Of a stretch of DNA of 64,000 nucleotides, positions 1 through 11,992 are shown one piece after another. The stretch is from Sporodiniella umbellata (lineage: Eukaryota > Mucoromycota > Mucoromycetes > Mucorales > Rhizopodaceae). Position 1 is the stretch's first letter, and each line of letters opens with the position of its first letter. A program made the translations under genes and the position numbers. The stretch lies in contig JAIXMR010000075.1 of the NCBI GenBank assembly GCA_025677835.1, forward strand, positions 62,001 through 126,000, given 5' to 3'. A model generated the notes under the pieces. It had not been told where the DNA came from. It did not search any database and saw only the letters and a list, made by a program, of their open reading frames with translations.

Positions 1-173
1 ACAGATCCTGTATACAGTGGAATATTGGGGGCCACAGGCTTTAGAGTCGTCAGAGCGCCTCCTACACTAACTTGGACTACTCTAGATTCTGGAGATATCA
101 CGTAAAAATCTACCAAGGCTGCATGTGTAGCCGTTACCAAAAGGCCATAGATGCCAAAGGAAATTAAATGCAT
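1..173 (-). CDS. Secreted or membrane protein, N-terminal fragment cut by window edge
   Basis: An open frame begins with ATG at 173-171 and runs without a stop to the window edge, giving 57 codons. The first 20 or so residues are hydrophobic (LISFGIYGLLVTATHAA), which fits a signal peptide or membrane anchor ending near an Ala-rich site. The next part (DFYVISPESRVVQVSVGGAL) looks like the first beta strands of a folded domain. An A-rich tract lies directly upstream of the ATG, as for many genes in this window. The rest of the gene lies outside the window, so no function can be assigned. Confidence is moderate because the open frame is short. Confidence 0.5.
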   Translation of the reverse strand, partial: MHLISFGIYGLLVTATHAALVDFYVISPESRVVQVSVGGALTTLKPVAPNIPLYTGS

Positions 174-655
174 ACAAAAAAAAAAAAAAAGGTGACTAAA
201 CAAAACAATTGAATCAGACAACCACACAAGCTCTATCGATATTTATATGAATCAAATTAAAGTTGTGTGTTTTAATATGTCATTGTTCTTTTTAGCAGTA
301 AAATTCATCCGAGCGTCTTGTTGCAAAGAGAACTAATAAGTCTTTCTTTATTCCCATGTCTAATCAATGAGAAGCACTCTGGCTGAGAGTTGGTCTTACT
401 TTTTTTTTTTAAAAAAAAAAAAGACTCCTATTTCTCTTCTTGTGTTGTACAGCATGTTGAACAGTTGCTATCTTTCATTTTTATGTGGAAGCCGTGCTGA
501 AAAAGTACCAACGAGCTTTTTTATTCTTGATCTTGGGTTATTCGGAAATTTTCTTTGCTTAAGCTCGCAGGTAGCGTTAAAAAAAAAAAAAAAAAATAGG
601 CTATTTACTAAAGCGTATACCCTCAATTTATTCGGTTCAGTTATAAATACATTGG
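174..655. other. Intergenic, promoter of partial gene and 3' flank of giant gene
   Basis: This stretch is AT-rich with A or T homopolymers at about 178-190, 401-422 and 579-597. An open frame at 367-663 exists only because it runs through these homopolymers, and it encodes Phe/Lys runs. I see no gene here. Confidence 0.5.
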
Positions 656-3600
656 TTAAATAATTGTATTGGTTAAAGTGCGACCATTCCCTTGCAAACC
701 AACACTCTCTACCTCTAATCGCATAATATCACGAAGCTCAAGTAACAGTTGGTTGATCAAAGTTGCGTCAGGCAATTCCAAAGGAGGAACCTCAAACATC
801 GACTTGATTCTAACAATACGTCTCTTGAAATTGGCCATAGATACTATTTGTTCTGGATCCTGTTCTCGTTTTACAAGATCGTGGTTTCCAATCTCGTCCA
901 ACTATTACAGAAAAAAAAAAAAAGGGTAAGCAATGAAATAGCAGTCTTCTCTCTTTTCTAACCTTCTCCAACAGGTCTTCCAGAAGAATATGCCATTCAT
1001 AAGCATTGACTACCACCGCTTCGCTACGAGACACAAACAGAAACTGTAGTAGAGATAGAAACATATCCCAGATAGGCACTCCTACACTCCCAGTCTATCA
1101 ACAGCAAGTCAGTACGTATGGTCAAACGTTTCTTTTGTTGTTTACAATGAATAAAGAGGCAACTTCGATTTTTTCCATTGTCCTTCTTAAAGAAGGCCAT
1201 ATAGAAAACCAAAACGAGGATTGATTTACATCCTGCAAATCACCCACACTATTACACCTTAACTTTAATAGAGCCCAAGTTCGAATCAAAATAAAGCAAA
1301 GAAGCAGAACCTCGTTGGACCGGTTGTACAAAAAGTTAGGATCAGGGTGATGGTAGTCAATTTTGACGTTATTAAGGGTTTGCACTAAAAGATCAACCAC
1401 GGTTGTTTCATAATCCAGAATCTTTAGAAGTAAAATATCTACGCCCTCGCTGAGTAGTACTAACACAAACCAGTTCAAGAAACGAAGACATTCCGGAGTC
1501 TCTTCAAGCTAAAACAAGCATTAGTAAGTGAATACATTCTTTTAGAGTCACCTTTAACATTCCAAGGACACGCGTCACTTGCTCAGCATCTTTTGAACAT
1601 TGGTGAACCACCAAGTGAGAAGCGATAGTGTATACTTTAAAGTCTTTTTTGGTAAACTGTTGACTGGTAGACGACAGCTTTAGAAAGTGAACCAGGGGAG
1701 CCAACATAGGCTCTAATCTTTTATCAAAATAATTCGTCTGTCCAGGGTCAATCTTAGCATACCATGACTGCCCTATAGGCTTGACGTTCCATAAAATGAG
1801 CTCTAATAACATCTGCATTGTCTCTTTGTTAGTTCGGTTAGATAGTGTCAAATAGCTTCTAGTTTCTTCCAGTAACGTATCTACAAAAATGTTGTTTTTT
1901 GGCGCTGTAGGTATAGCAGCTACAGAGGTATAAGCAGCCAAAAGTAATGCAGCCGTTTTTGCTTGTATTTGGCAATGCTGAAGACCATGTCTGAGAACAG
2001 CCTGTATCGGGGAAAGTAGTGTTGAGTACTGATAGGGGTGCTCTTTCAAGAGAATAGCCGAGAAAACTAAAGCAGGATTAATATCCCAGTCGGATCGCCT
2101 CCAATCGGATGTATGTTTTATAAGGGTATGCAGAAAGTTAGGAAGCTCGTTGAGTACACTAAGGGAATAGGGGTGGGAGTGTACGGTTTGAATATATCGA
2201 CTAGTGTTGTATATCACATTGGAAAAAGCTTTGCGATCCATTTGTTGTTTCATCAATTTATCTAATACATCACGTACAGGCTGATCATAGAGATAAATAG
2301 GTTCTCCGTGAATATCTTCGTCTGGAATTGTATCTTCAGGATCTATTACAGTGCGCAAAACAAAAAATAAGTCCATTGATTCGCGGTTTTCCTGGTTTTT
2401 AAAAAGGAGAACAAAGAGACCGGCTACTGCAAATCGAAGAAAAGCACTTTTGAGGAATTGCTTAGCCTTGAGCATAACCGGGTCAGAATGCCGAAGCTCG
2501 TGATGAGTCAAAAGCTCTCCAAGTGCTAAAATCTGCTTGGAAAGAACCATGGCTGTGAGATGGTCCGAGCGACGCAAGAGACATTTCAAGATCTCTAAAA
2601 CCAACAGTTTGTTTTCTTCACTAATATCGCTATTTAATAGTTCGATCACAGACTTCATGCTGCTAACTATATCACGCTCATGCTCAGGATCTAGAATATT
2701 GTGCTTATATATCACAATCAAATACGTTTCTAGCCAGGCTCTCAGTACCATATGTCCCAACTGTGAAAGATCTACACCTGAGTTCATCATTTTGAAGACA
2801 ATATCCATAAAATAAATGCCTGGGCTTGTGTTGTCTGAAAGATGTAGCTTTTGCTCGACAGACTGAGATGCCATAGCAGCTATGGCTTCAGCCGGAAGCG
2901 GTGCAAAGCTATCCATAACTTTCTTAAGCCCACGAATACAAGTCATCATTGAAGCTGTTTGTGCAGCTTTTGTCGAGTCGTATACTAGCGCGCCTAGTTC
3001 GATAATAACTTCTCCTGACTCGTTAAAGTAATGACAGTTTTGAAAGCCCATTTGCTGTACCAAAACAAATTTTAAACGATAGACTTGGTCGTGCGTCATA
3101 TTTAGATTGTTGCTAAGCATTTGCATAGCTAGTGTAATCATGTGGAGCTTTATGTTGTTTTGTTCAACAGTTTGGGCAGTATGAGTCTTCAACACGTCGT
3201 AGCCTAGCGGATGTGTATGTTCTTCCATCATATTAACATATGACCCCACCTCAAGTGCTTCCAGAAGCGATTCCCATTGAAGTGCTTGCCAATCAGGGAA
3301 CAAAGAGTTGAGTTCAATCATTTGGCGAATTAAAGGTATACGCTGCTCTTCGTTGGCCGTCAAAAAGTAAGCCTCCAAACATCGAAAAGCAGATCTGAGA
3401 TGAAGGGTATTAAAGGATCTGATCAATGCAAAAGCCTTGGAGCGAACATATTCCTTATCATAATTAAAGTTATTTTTTGGATCCGTCTCAGTATGGGAAA
3501 CATATAAGCAACTGATACCTCTTTATCGCCTAGGCTTTCTATAAAATAGGCAAACACAGGTCCAAGATGACAAAGCAAGTTGAGCCATACTGTCTGGAAC

Positions 3601-6600
3601 TCTACATCCATCTTGGAAAAAAACCCATATAAGTTATCTAGAGCCCGATAGCGAATTTCCCAACAATCATCCTTGAATTGCTTATTAACATGTAATTGGA
3701 ACTGTACGTGATTCACACGAATTATTTTCATCAGCAAGTCCAAGTTAATGCTGCTCAAGTAATCATAGGCAGGCACAAGATTTTCCCACAAACTATGGTT
3801 GTTAGATAAATTAACATCAATGCTACAAACTTACACTGGTATAAGCTGGGCCATACATTTCCATAATAGCTGATCCCTGTCTATAGCTCCCCATTGTGAC
3901 AAGGCATAAAATAGTTTAACTACATACTCATTAAGAGGCTTGTAATTCAAATACTTTAGCATGCAATCAAAAATGGGCAGGCTGACATCAGGTTGAACTG
4001 TATTAGCATTTTTGGCATGCAACGTATTTCTTTTGTTGGTTCTATTTTGCTTGTCAGTATACAATTTTTTTTTTTAATACTTTACGGTATATTTGTCTGC
4101 CTATGACTAATGACGGGCAAAATATCTAGTTTGGATATTTGTTCCAAGGAGCATCCAAATACATATGCTAATATTGCTATAGATTGCTTTAAATACTCGT
4201 GTACATGGTAGGTGTTTGTGTCTAAATGAGAATACATGTCATCCAAAGTGTTTTTGTGAAGGATCCCTAACATTTCTATTATATCCTTTTGGGCAAGAGG
4301 GGCATTTAGCACATTCATTATTTGGAACCAAATGATCTTTGTAAATTTAGCTATCATATCTAAGGAAGCATTTGCTGTAGTCATCAACGTTGCTATTTCA
4401 ACTAGAGTTTTGGAAGGAACACCAGCTCTACATAGGTATATAAGTAACAATCTTAATGCAAACATACAATGCCTACCCGGCATACACCACCAGCTCTAGC
4501 CATCTCATTCCTCGATCAATCCCATCTTTGCTTCCATCTGTGATTTGTGCTAACAGTATATCGATTGCTGAACCCGGTTCATGGGTTTGATGGATATTTA
4601 ATTTGGTGGAGCATAGCTTCGCTAAATGTTTAATTTCTGCTGGCTCGTTATCCTGAAAGAAAATTTAGCGTTACGTTTTTGTAACAGCAAAAGTCACCTT
4701 CAAAAAACCAAGCCTATCGAAATCTTCATATGCCTCATTAAACCATCTCTGTATAAGAAAGTCAAGTACAGAAAATACCAAATCGTAGCTTTTAAGTTTC
4801 AATATGAAACTCACAAATCTTTCGTATTTTTGTGTAGTATGTTTCTAAAGTGTGTCAGCTTTTTTTTCACCTATTTTTAGAAATACCTTTTGATCAAAGC
4901 TTTCATTCCACTCAGGCACAACACACAACTCATTTTTACTATCCAAAATATCTTCAATCGCAGTATACAACATTTCTGAGTAGACTTGTTCATCCATATC
5001 GTGAACAGCAGCCATCCAGAGTGATATATATTGCCGTTTGAGTGCATGGCGTGTGCCGACATAGATACTACTTGCACCACTACTAACACCTGCAGTTTGA
5101 AACATGACGCTTTGTCTAGCTTGCCCTTTTGTTTTTCTAGCAAAGGCAGTTTGTGCCCACTTGGTCTGTTTTTGCTGGGTACTCTTATTTGACATTAACT
5201 CAGCATGTAACGCAAGCAACCTCTCGTCTTCATCAAACACCCACTGCAAAATAGCTCGTATTAATCTTTCACGGGAGTAGTTAGACGTAAGGTTGTTTGG
5301 CCAACAGCGGCGTACCAACAAAAGAAAGCCGCACTCATTTATAGATAGGTCCACATCGCTCAAGCACGCTTCGATTGCGTTTATTGTAGACTCCACTGTA
5401 AACGAGTTGTGTGCTGCAAAAGGAATAGGAAAGAGGCAGGCGATAGGTTGGTTCTCTTCTTGGGTAGCTAGATGAGATTCGTCCGCACTGAAAACAATTG
5501 GAGAGCCATCCGCCCTTTCAAACAGACCTAAATTTCTCATGTGTTGAAGTAGCATTTCGGTCGCTTTTCGGCTTTTAAACCCCATATTGGTCATCATCCA
5601 AGATAGCAATAAGGACCTATCAAGCTGCTCATGCACATGTTCGTCAAAGCTTTCTTCTTCGTCTTCCCATGACAGATAAGGAGCAGGATTAACTTGAAGA
5701 AATCCCCGAGAGTCACCAACAGAGCGCCTTGTGTCTAATCCTGGTGACATATAACCTGTGGGGCTACTGTTACCAAACAGCGTGGTCTTTAAACTTTTCA
5801 TCATAGCTCCCAAATGACCTAAATAGTCTTCTTGGCTAAGTAAGCATTGAAATGGTTTATAAGAACTAAAAAATGCTCTGCATTGGCTTAGGTAGTCTAT
5901 ACAGACTTTGATTGATTGGGATACTAAATAGAAAGACCCAGTATCATAAGGGTGTGCACTAGTAACCTCTTCTGAATCGCTGATCATGATAGAGCCTGCA
6001 GTGACACCATAATAAATTATATTATCCTGTATCAACAGCACGCTAAGCATAGTACTGACTTCTTCAAAACCGCGACCCTGTAAATCTTGAGGCTTAAAAG
6101 GGATAGCGTCTTTATAAAAGTCACCAAGGCTTTTAGTTAGTGATGCTGAAGTAACTTTTAGCTCTTCTTCAGTCAAAAAGTCACCCGGGCGACAAGCCCA
6201 TTTATCTCTCTTTTCTGCCAAACATTGCGGATGAATAAATCTATGGCATAAAGAGCAATGGTAAGCTTGTTGGGAAACGCCGCAAAGCGGCAAACGACAA
6301 TGCGTACAATTGGCTATTGTATAAAGGTTGACTAGGTCAAACAGGTGATCTCCCCATGGTACATGAGCTGAGTTAGATGTTGCTGTCCAGTCTGTATGAC
6401 CCAAGTGTACTCCATCTTTAAATCGAGGTTCAGGACGCAATGAACAAAAGTGGGGCATCACAACTCTTTGTATGCCGCCCGGTTTTAGATAGTACAGTAG
6501 AGACTGCTCCTTATTAGCCGCTTGGGAGCAGTGATAATGAATACTGGCTTTACAAGGATAGCAACAAAGACCAAACCCTTCAATGGTATCAAAGCATTCT

Positions 6601-8043
6601 TTACACGTAGCTGAACTTTCAAAGAGGTGAGGGTACCATACATGGTCTTCTTCAAGATCTACTGGTTCCTGTTCATTTCGATATTTGTCTAAAGCCTCAA
6701 TTTCTTCTTGTGTACTCAGAAGAGAGACAGAATTAGTAATTAACGCATGGCCTGTGCTAGTTGAATAGTAAGAAAACAAAACTTGGCAGGCACGATATTT
6801 GACAGCATGTGTACTATGTGAGATAATGTCAAGAAGATCTAGGTATATATCAGATTTATGAAGCATCATAAATCCAAGCGCTCGATGGAAGCTATGTATA
6901 GAGTCCGCCTGTTGTGTCAATGTAAAGTCAAGTTGGCTTTTTTCTGGATGAGAGAGATAGGGGTCAAGATATTCTATCATGAAAAACAAAAGCGGTGTGA
7001 ATAGCGCAGATGTATAGCATGGGTCCGTTTGATTTGATGTATATGGCGAGTTTGTGTTTGAGTCTGTTGCAGGAATTTGTGTATCAATAGTGAGGTGTGA
7101 CATTTTTAGCGCATTGCTGTGGTCTGGGCTTTGAATATTGATGGTCGGCGTGTTTTGTTTTTGATGAACAGTAAGGTGTGTCTCTAATAATGTAAGTTTT
7201 CGGTTCTTATGAGAGCTTTTACATACTCTCAGGTGTTTTTTTGGTATCGTTAAGAGCATCCTTCTGTCGAATTATCTTTGGTAATAAAGAGTCCAAATAA
7301 AGCGACATCAGCTTTCCAAGCATTGGTCCACTCGAGAAAGCTTCGAATGCAGGTAAATAGGTAAGTCCAATACTGTAAAGACTCATTGCATCCTCTTGCA
7401 TTTGTATAAGTATTAACCCTATATCTATTAATACACTTTGCATTATAAAGGGTGGTACCGAAGGTTTAGGGTTGGCTGTTTTATATCGACTATCATTAGA
7501 AATCAGATCGCTCAAGACTGACAATATTTTTTCAAACTCGGATCGCTTGTCGTTTTTTGGTTGTATGGCAGAGGGAAGTATAGACCCAATATTCTCTGGA
7601 GACCGTGAAGGGCTACCAATGCGGGGCGAAGGAAGCGGTGAGTTTACCTTTGATGAGACAGGTGTTGCATTGGGTGTACGCACTCTACAAATGTTAGTAA
7701 AGGATCTATTTGTGTATATATACCTCTGCATCAGTACTTGCGAACCAAGGCCAACAGAATGGCAAACCATCAAAGCGGATCTCAGCTTGATCAGAAGGTC
7801 GATAGTGTCGTCATTATCAAACTGATCAACGGGTTGCAGATGCAATATGGAGCTTGAAGGCCTTTTTCGTTTAAGGATTTTACCCATAATGTGCTGAATC
7901 ATTTTTTTATATTCCTCCACCTTAGGTGATGGCTTTGCTAACGGCTGCTGAGAGTTAAGGGAGGGCTGAACTATTTCTGGCGAATCATCGGGAGACTGAA
8001 TGTTGATAATTGTTGCATTAGAATGAATGTTACTTGTTGGCAT
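656..8043 (-). CDS. Giant (about 2,300 aa) helical protein with two C1-type zinc fingers, function unknown (UNC79/UNC80-like candidate)
   Basis: Eleven exons join in one frame: 8043-7227, 7183-4887, 4844-4698, 4652-4477, 4427-4086, 4041-3835, 3792-3519, 3453-1552, 1508-1146, 1094-963 and 901-656, giving 2,300 aa. All ten introns have GT-AG ends and are 42-54 nt, except for the last, of 61 nt. About 410-550 residues in are two Cys/His modules, CKEC...CYPCKASIHYHC and CTHCR...CSLCHRFIHPQC, spaced like C1 (phorbol-ester/DAG-type) fingers. The remainder is mostly alpha-helical and Leu-rich, resembling HEAT/ARM-type scaffolds, with a Ser/Pro-rich linker near residue 130. Size and architecture recall the UNC79/UNC80 scaffolds of the NALCN-type channel complex, but that is inference from layout only. 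Gene structure is well supported; function is not. Confidence 0.8.
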
Positions 8044-10171
8044 GATTTCTAACTAAAAGCTTTCTTGACAGTAAAATGAATAGCTCTAAATTGAAACCAA
8101 TTTAACAGCCGCTGTACACAAAACTTCTGCCTAGTAGATTGGTAGATTTTTTGGTGTAAATAATGCATCACCATACTAGACACCTTAAAAGAGTATAACT
8201 TTAGGATCTAAGGGATTTTGTGATGTAAAAGATACAAATTAAAAACAACAGGAATATATAACTCTGGCGTATATGTTATTATCCTCAATAAATACTATGG
8301 GCAGTATACAGAAGGTAAAGGTCTCCAATACATATTTTAATCTGAGATTTTTTGTTGCTACTCAAAAGTAGTTTATATCAAACTAATCAAGACATCAACA
8401 TACCTTGCAGCAGACGGCTTATTCAATGCTCTCATCCTTATCATAAACAGAATAATTGAAAGGAAGTAAAAGTATATTCACTTCAAACTACATTAAATTT
8501 AAAGCAGACAATTGTCTGTAAAGACGCGAATACATGATAGCACATTTTTACAATCTTCCATACCACACTCTTTTTATACAATAGCTTGCAACAGAGCTGT
8601 GTTGATTAGTCAGAGAATTTTGATATAATGAAGTCTAATATTATGCCATGCCATATTTAGTTTCAGTATACATAGCTGTGCTGTTTCTTTATCCTTTGGA
8701 AGTATCAGTTAGTTTTGGATAAAGAGTAGTTCCCCTTAGTTTGTTTTCTTAAAAGTCTGATTTCTACGCAATTCAACGCACTCAATACTCAGGTCGCCAA
8801 CAATAACTGTTTTCAAGAGTAACTATACTCTTATTATTGCACGATTACATGAAGTCAAAGCCTTAAAATCAATATAACAAACGTTAGCCTGTTTTGCCTG
8901 AAAAAAAAAAGACAATTAAAAGTTATAACTAGTGACAACTTAGTTTTTTACTGACTTTCGTTTTTTGACATCTAGCTCAATGCTTGTTTAATAAGGCGGC
9001 CCTTTTTTCAGTTTTCTTCAACTCCACACACTTTTTAAACATCAAATCATTTCATCACATCGTTATAAAAATGCGAAATACAAAGAAAACGCTCTATGGG
9101 TAAATACAAATACATTCCTAATGCTTAGCTACTACGCTTTTATTACTTCTCTTGGGTACTTCAAATAGACATAACCAAGACATTATTGATAACGGTTTAA
9201 AGATGGTAGCGTTCATTGTGATTTATGCATCCAACTATGATATTGGAATCAGCCATTCAAACGAGTCAACCTAATACAGTAGGTGTTTCCTACGAAGGTA
9301 CCAGTGGTGTTTATTTACTTTGTCTAATAAAGAAGCCAACAACAACATTATCTATAGTAGCAAAATTCTTAGTAACAGACAATACAAATTTGTAGTTCTT
9401 AATAGTATGAATCATGTGCTTAGTATTGGATTATTATAATGAACAGTCAACCTTGCCATAGGAAAGCTTTACCTAACCCCTCACTGATAAGGATAAAAAC
9501 CCAAGTGATAAAAAGATATTTAAAATGCTAGTATTTAGCGAAGCGTAAAAGCTAAAATAATGTTGACACCTTCTGAACTAATGGGGATGTATTCCTTTTT
9601 TTTTTACTGCAATATTAGGATCGAGAGAAGCAGCTTTTCCCAAATTGGACGTCAGGGTTTTATTAACGCAAGCTCAATTTGTGGAAGCTAGTACCTACAA
9701 CCGAGCAACGATCAATTGCAGCTTCAATTTTTTCGACAAACATCCCTTTCAAAGTGTAGCTTCTAGTAAACAATTGCGACAAAAGCTTGCACCTACAATT
9801 TTCGGTCATGACAATTTTACAGAAACCGATGATTAATTTTTCAAATCTACTATTGGGGACTGTATGTACCGTAAAATCGAGACTGATTTCTATATAGGAT
9901 TATAATTTTGACGATTAGAGAGTAACACTTGCCGTCATTTTTTTTAACAGAACTAAAGTTTATAAATTGGTAGTGTCTTATGTGTTAAAAAGCACCAGGC
10001 TATACAATAGCGTCAATTCATTCTGGACAAATATGATCATTATCAAAGCAGTTGTGTATAGTATCAAAAGGAAACACAAAAATGACATGTTTATTGTATA
10101 AAATATAACACATGAAGAGAGAGAAGGATGAATAAAATTACAATAGCGGGAACATGATGAAATAAATAAGA
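8044..10171. other. Intergenic, 2.1 kb
   Basis: This is an AT-rich region between the start of the giant gene and the 3' end of the nucleoside transporter. No convincing coding sequence is visible. A 60-odd codon open frame at 9645-9836 lacks an ATG. It contains LAPTIFGHD (9786-9812), which resembles a motif N-terminal to the Walker A of MCM helicases, but no other MCM motif is present. Confidence 0.5.
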
Positions 10172-11992
10172 TTAGTTGAGCATACCAGCAATGGCGGCAG
10201 AAATAAAAGTACACATAGCACCGCACATCATGGCCGATACAGCCAAACGAGCGATTTCACCAGTACGCTTAGGTGCCATAGTACCCAAGATACCAATCTG
10301 CATACCAACACTACCCAAGTTAGCAAAACCACAGACAGCATAAGTGGTAATTAATAAGGAGCGAGGAGACAAAACACCTTTGTAAGTAGAGGCAAGAGCC
10401 TCGAAAGCAACAAATTCGTTAGCCCAAATCTTGGTGGCTAAAATTTGACCGACGGTTACTACGTCCTTGTTTTCAATACCAATTAGCCATGCAACAGGAA
10501 CAAACAGGTATCCAGTGATTAATTGAAGGGTCAACTCATGGATGTTCAAAAAGTTACCAATCCAAGTCAAACCAGCGTTGACAGCATACAATAGAGCAAG
10601 TAAAGAGATCAAGTTGGCCATCATAAGCAACACAATATGCACACCGGTAGCAGCGCCTAAACCAGCAGCATGGAGCAGGTTGGTAGGACGATCATCACTA
10701 GGAGGCACACTGATAGTTTTGGCAGTCATGGGTGTACGAGTTTCCGGCACACGCATTTTACTAACAGCCAAAGAACAAGGAATGGACATAATACAAGATG
10801 TCAAAAGGGCTTCGCCAGAAACGCCCATAGCAATATAACCATAAAGTACTGAACCAGAAATAGTAGCAAACCCAGAGCACATAACCTGATGCATCTCTGA
10901 AGGAGTCAAGTAAGGTAAAAACGGTTTGATCAACAGCGCATTTTCACCTTGACCTAAGAAAGGAGAAGCTACAGCAACTACAGATTCGGCACCAGAAACC
11001 TGCATAATAGCCATGAAGAAGACAGCACACTTTTGAAGCACCCATTGAAGTGCATTGATATAGTAAAGAACCTGGACAGTAGCAGCAAAGAAAATCAAAG
11101 TAGGGAAAACAGCAACGGCGAAAATCCCAGAGTTTGCAACAGTTTCACCAAAAACAAAAGCAGTTCCTCGGGTAGCTTTTTCAAGGTATCCCTGTGCAAA
11201 GCTGGAGGCCCATTGGAAGATATCATGACCAACACTACAACGGAATACAAAGAGAGCCAAAATGAATTGGACGAGGATACCTGTAAGAACAGTGTTCCAG
11301 TTGATTGCTCTACGGTTGGTAGAGCTGAGATACAGCCCAGCAAAAAAGACAAAAATACCAAACAAAGAGACCAGACGTTGAAGACGGGTAGACTCGGCTG
11401 TTTCAGGCAAACTAAAAACAGTAGCAGCAATTACAGCAAAGACAAGAAAGGCGTATCCAAAGCAAAGAACACGGTGTGGAATCATACGGATTGGTTTAGC
11501 AATCGTGTGAACACAGTACATCCAAGGTTTGCTGTAAACGGTCGTAGGGATATAATTGAAAGCAATTTTAAGAACAAAGAAAGCATAAATCAAGCCCAAG
11601 ATAAGGTTCTCTTGGCTATATCCTTTAGGTAATTGAAGCGCATAAGCAGCGGCAAGGAACCCGGTGAAAATAAGAAAATAGGCAAGACTAAACAAAGCAA
11701 AATGGCGGAACAAAATTAACAATTGAAAAAGAACTATTTTTTTTTTGTCTTACTGAAAAAGCATACGATATTTGTTGTAAATTCTACTCAAGAAACCTGG
11801 GGAATCATCTGATTGCTCTTCATCCTCATCGGTAGATATATCATATACTTTTTCGTTGGTCGTAGGGGGTATATCAATTGCTGTAGAAGACCCTTTCAAA
11901 TCAGAAGAACCGTTATTGTGATCTGCTCTGGTATCGATGTTAGTGGCGCCTGTATCGATCCGAGAGATGGGTAGCTCGTTTTCTTTGGACAT
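10172..11992 (-). CDS. Concentrative nucleoside transporter (CNT/NupC family, SLC28-like)
   Basis: Two exons, 11992-11754 and 11687-10172, separated by a 66-nt GT-AG intron, encode 584 aa. The N-terminal 80 residues are hydrophilic, acidic and probably cytosolic. The rest is a multi-pass membrane protein. CNT-family signatures include LGQGENALLIKPF, MCSGFATISGSVLYGY and ATKIWANEFVAFEAL, corresponding to the re-entrant loops and substrate/cation-binding helices. The family imports nucleosides with Na+ or H+ across the plasma membrane. The length matches eukaryotic CNTs (about 600-650 aa). The second exon alone has an in-frame ATG, but the spliced version restores a normal cytosolic tail. The gene may feed the purine phosphorylase encoded 32 kb away, though nothing in the sequence shows co-regulation. 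Confidence 0.95.

Noticed and set aside
11033..11632. 199-codon open frame on the plus strand
   Set aside because: It is antisense to the nucleoside transporter, has low-complexity '-like' Ser/Lys composition and no domain. It is a shadow of the real gene.
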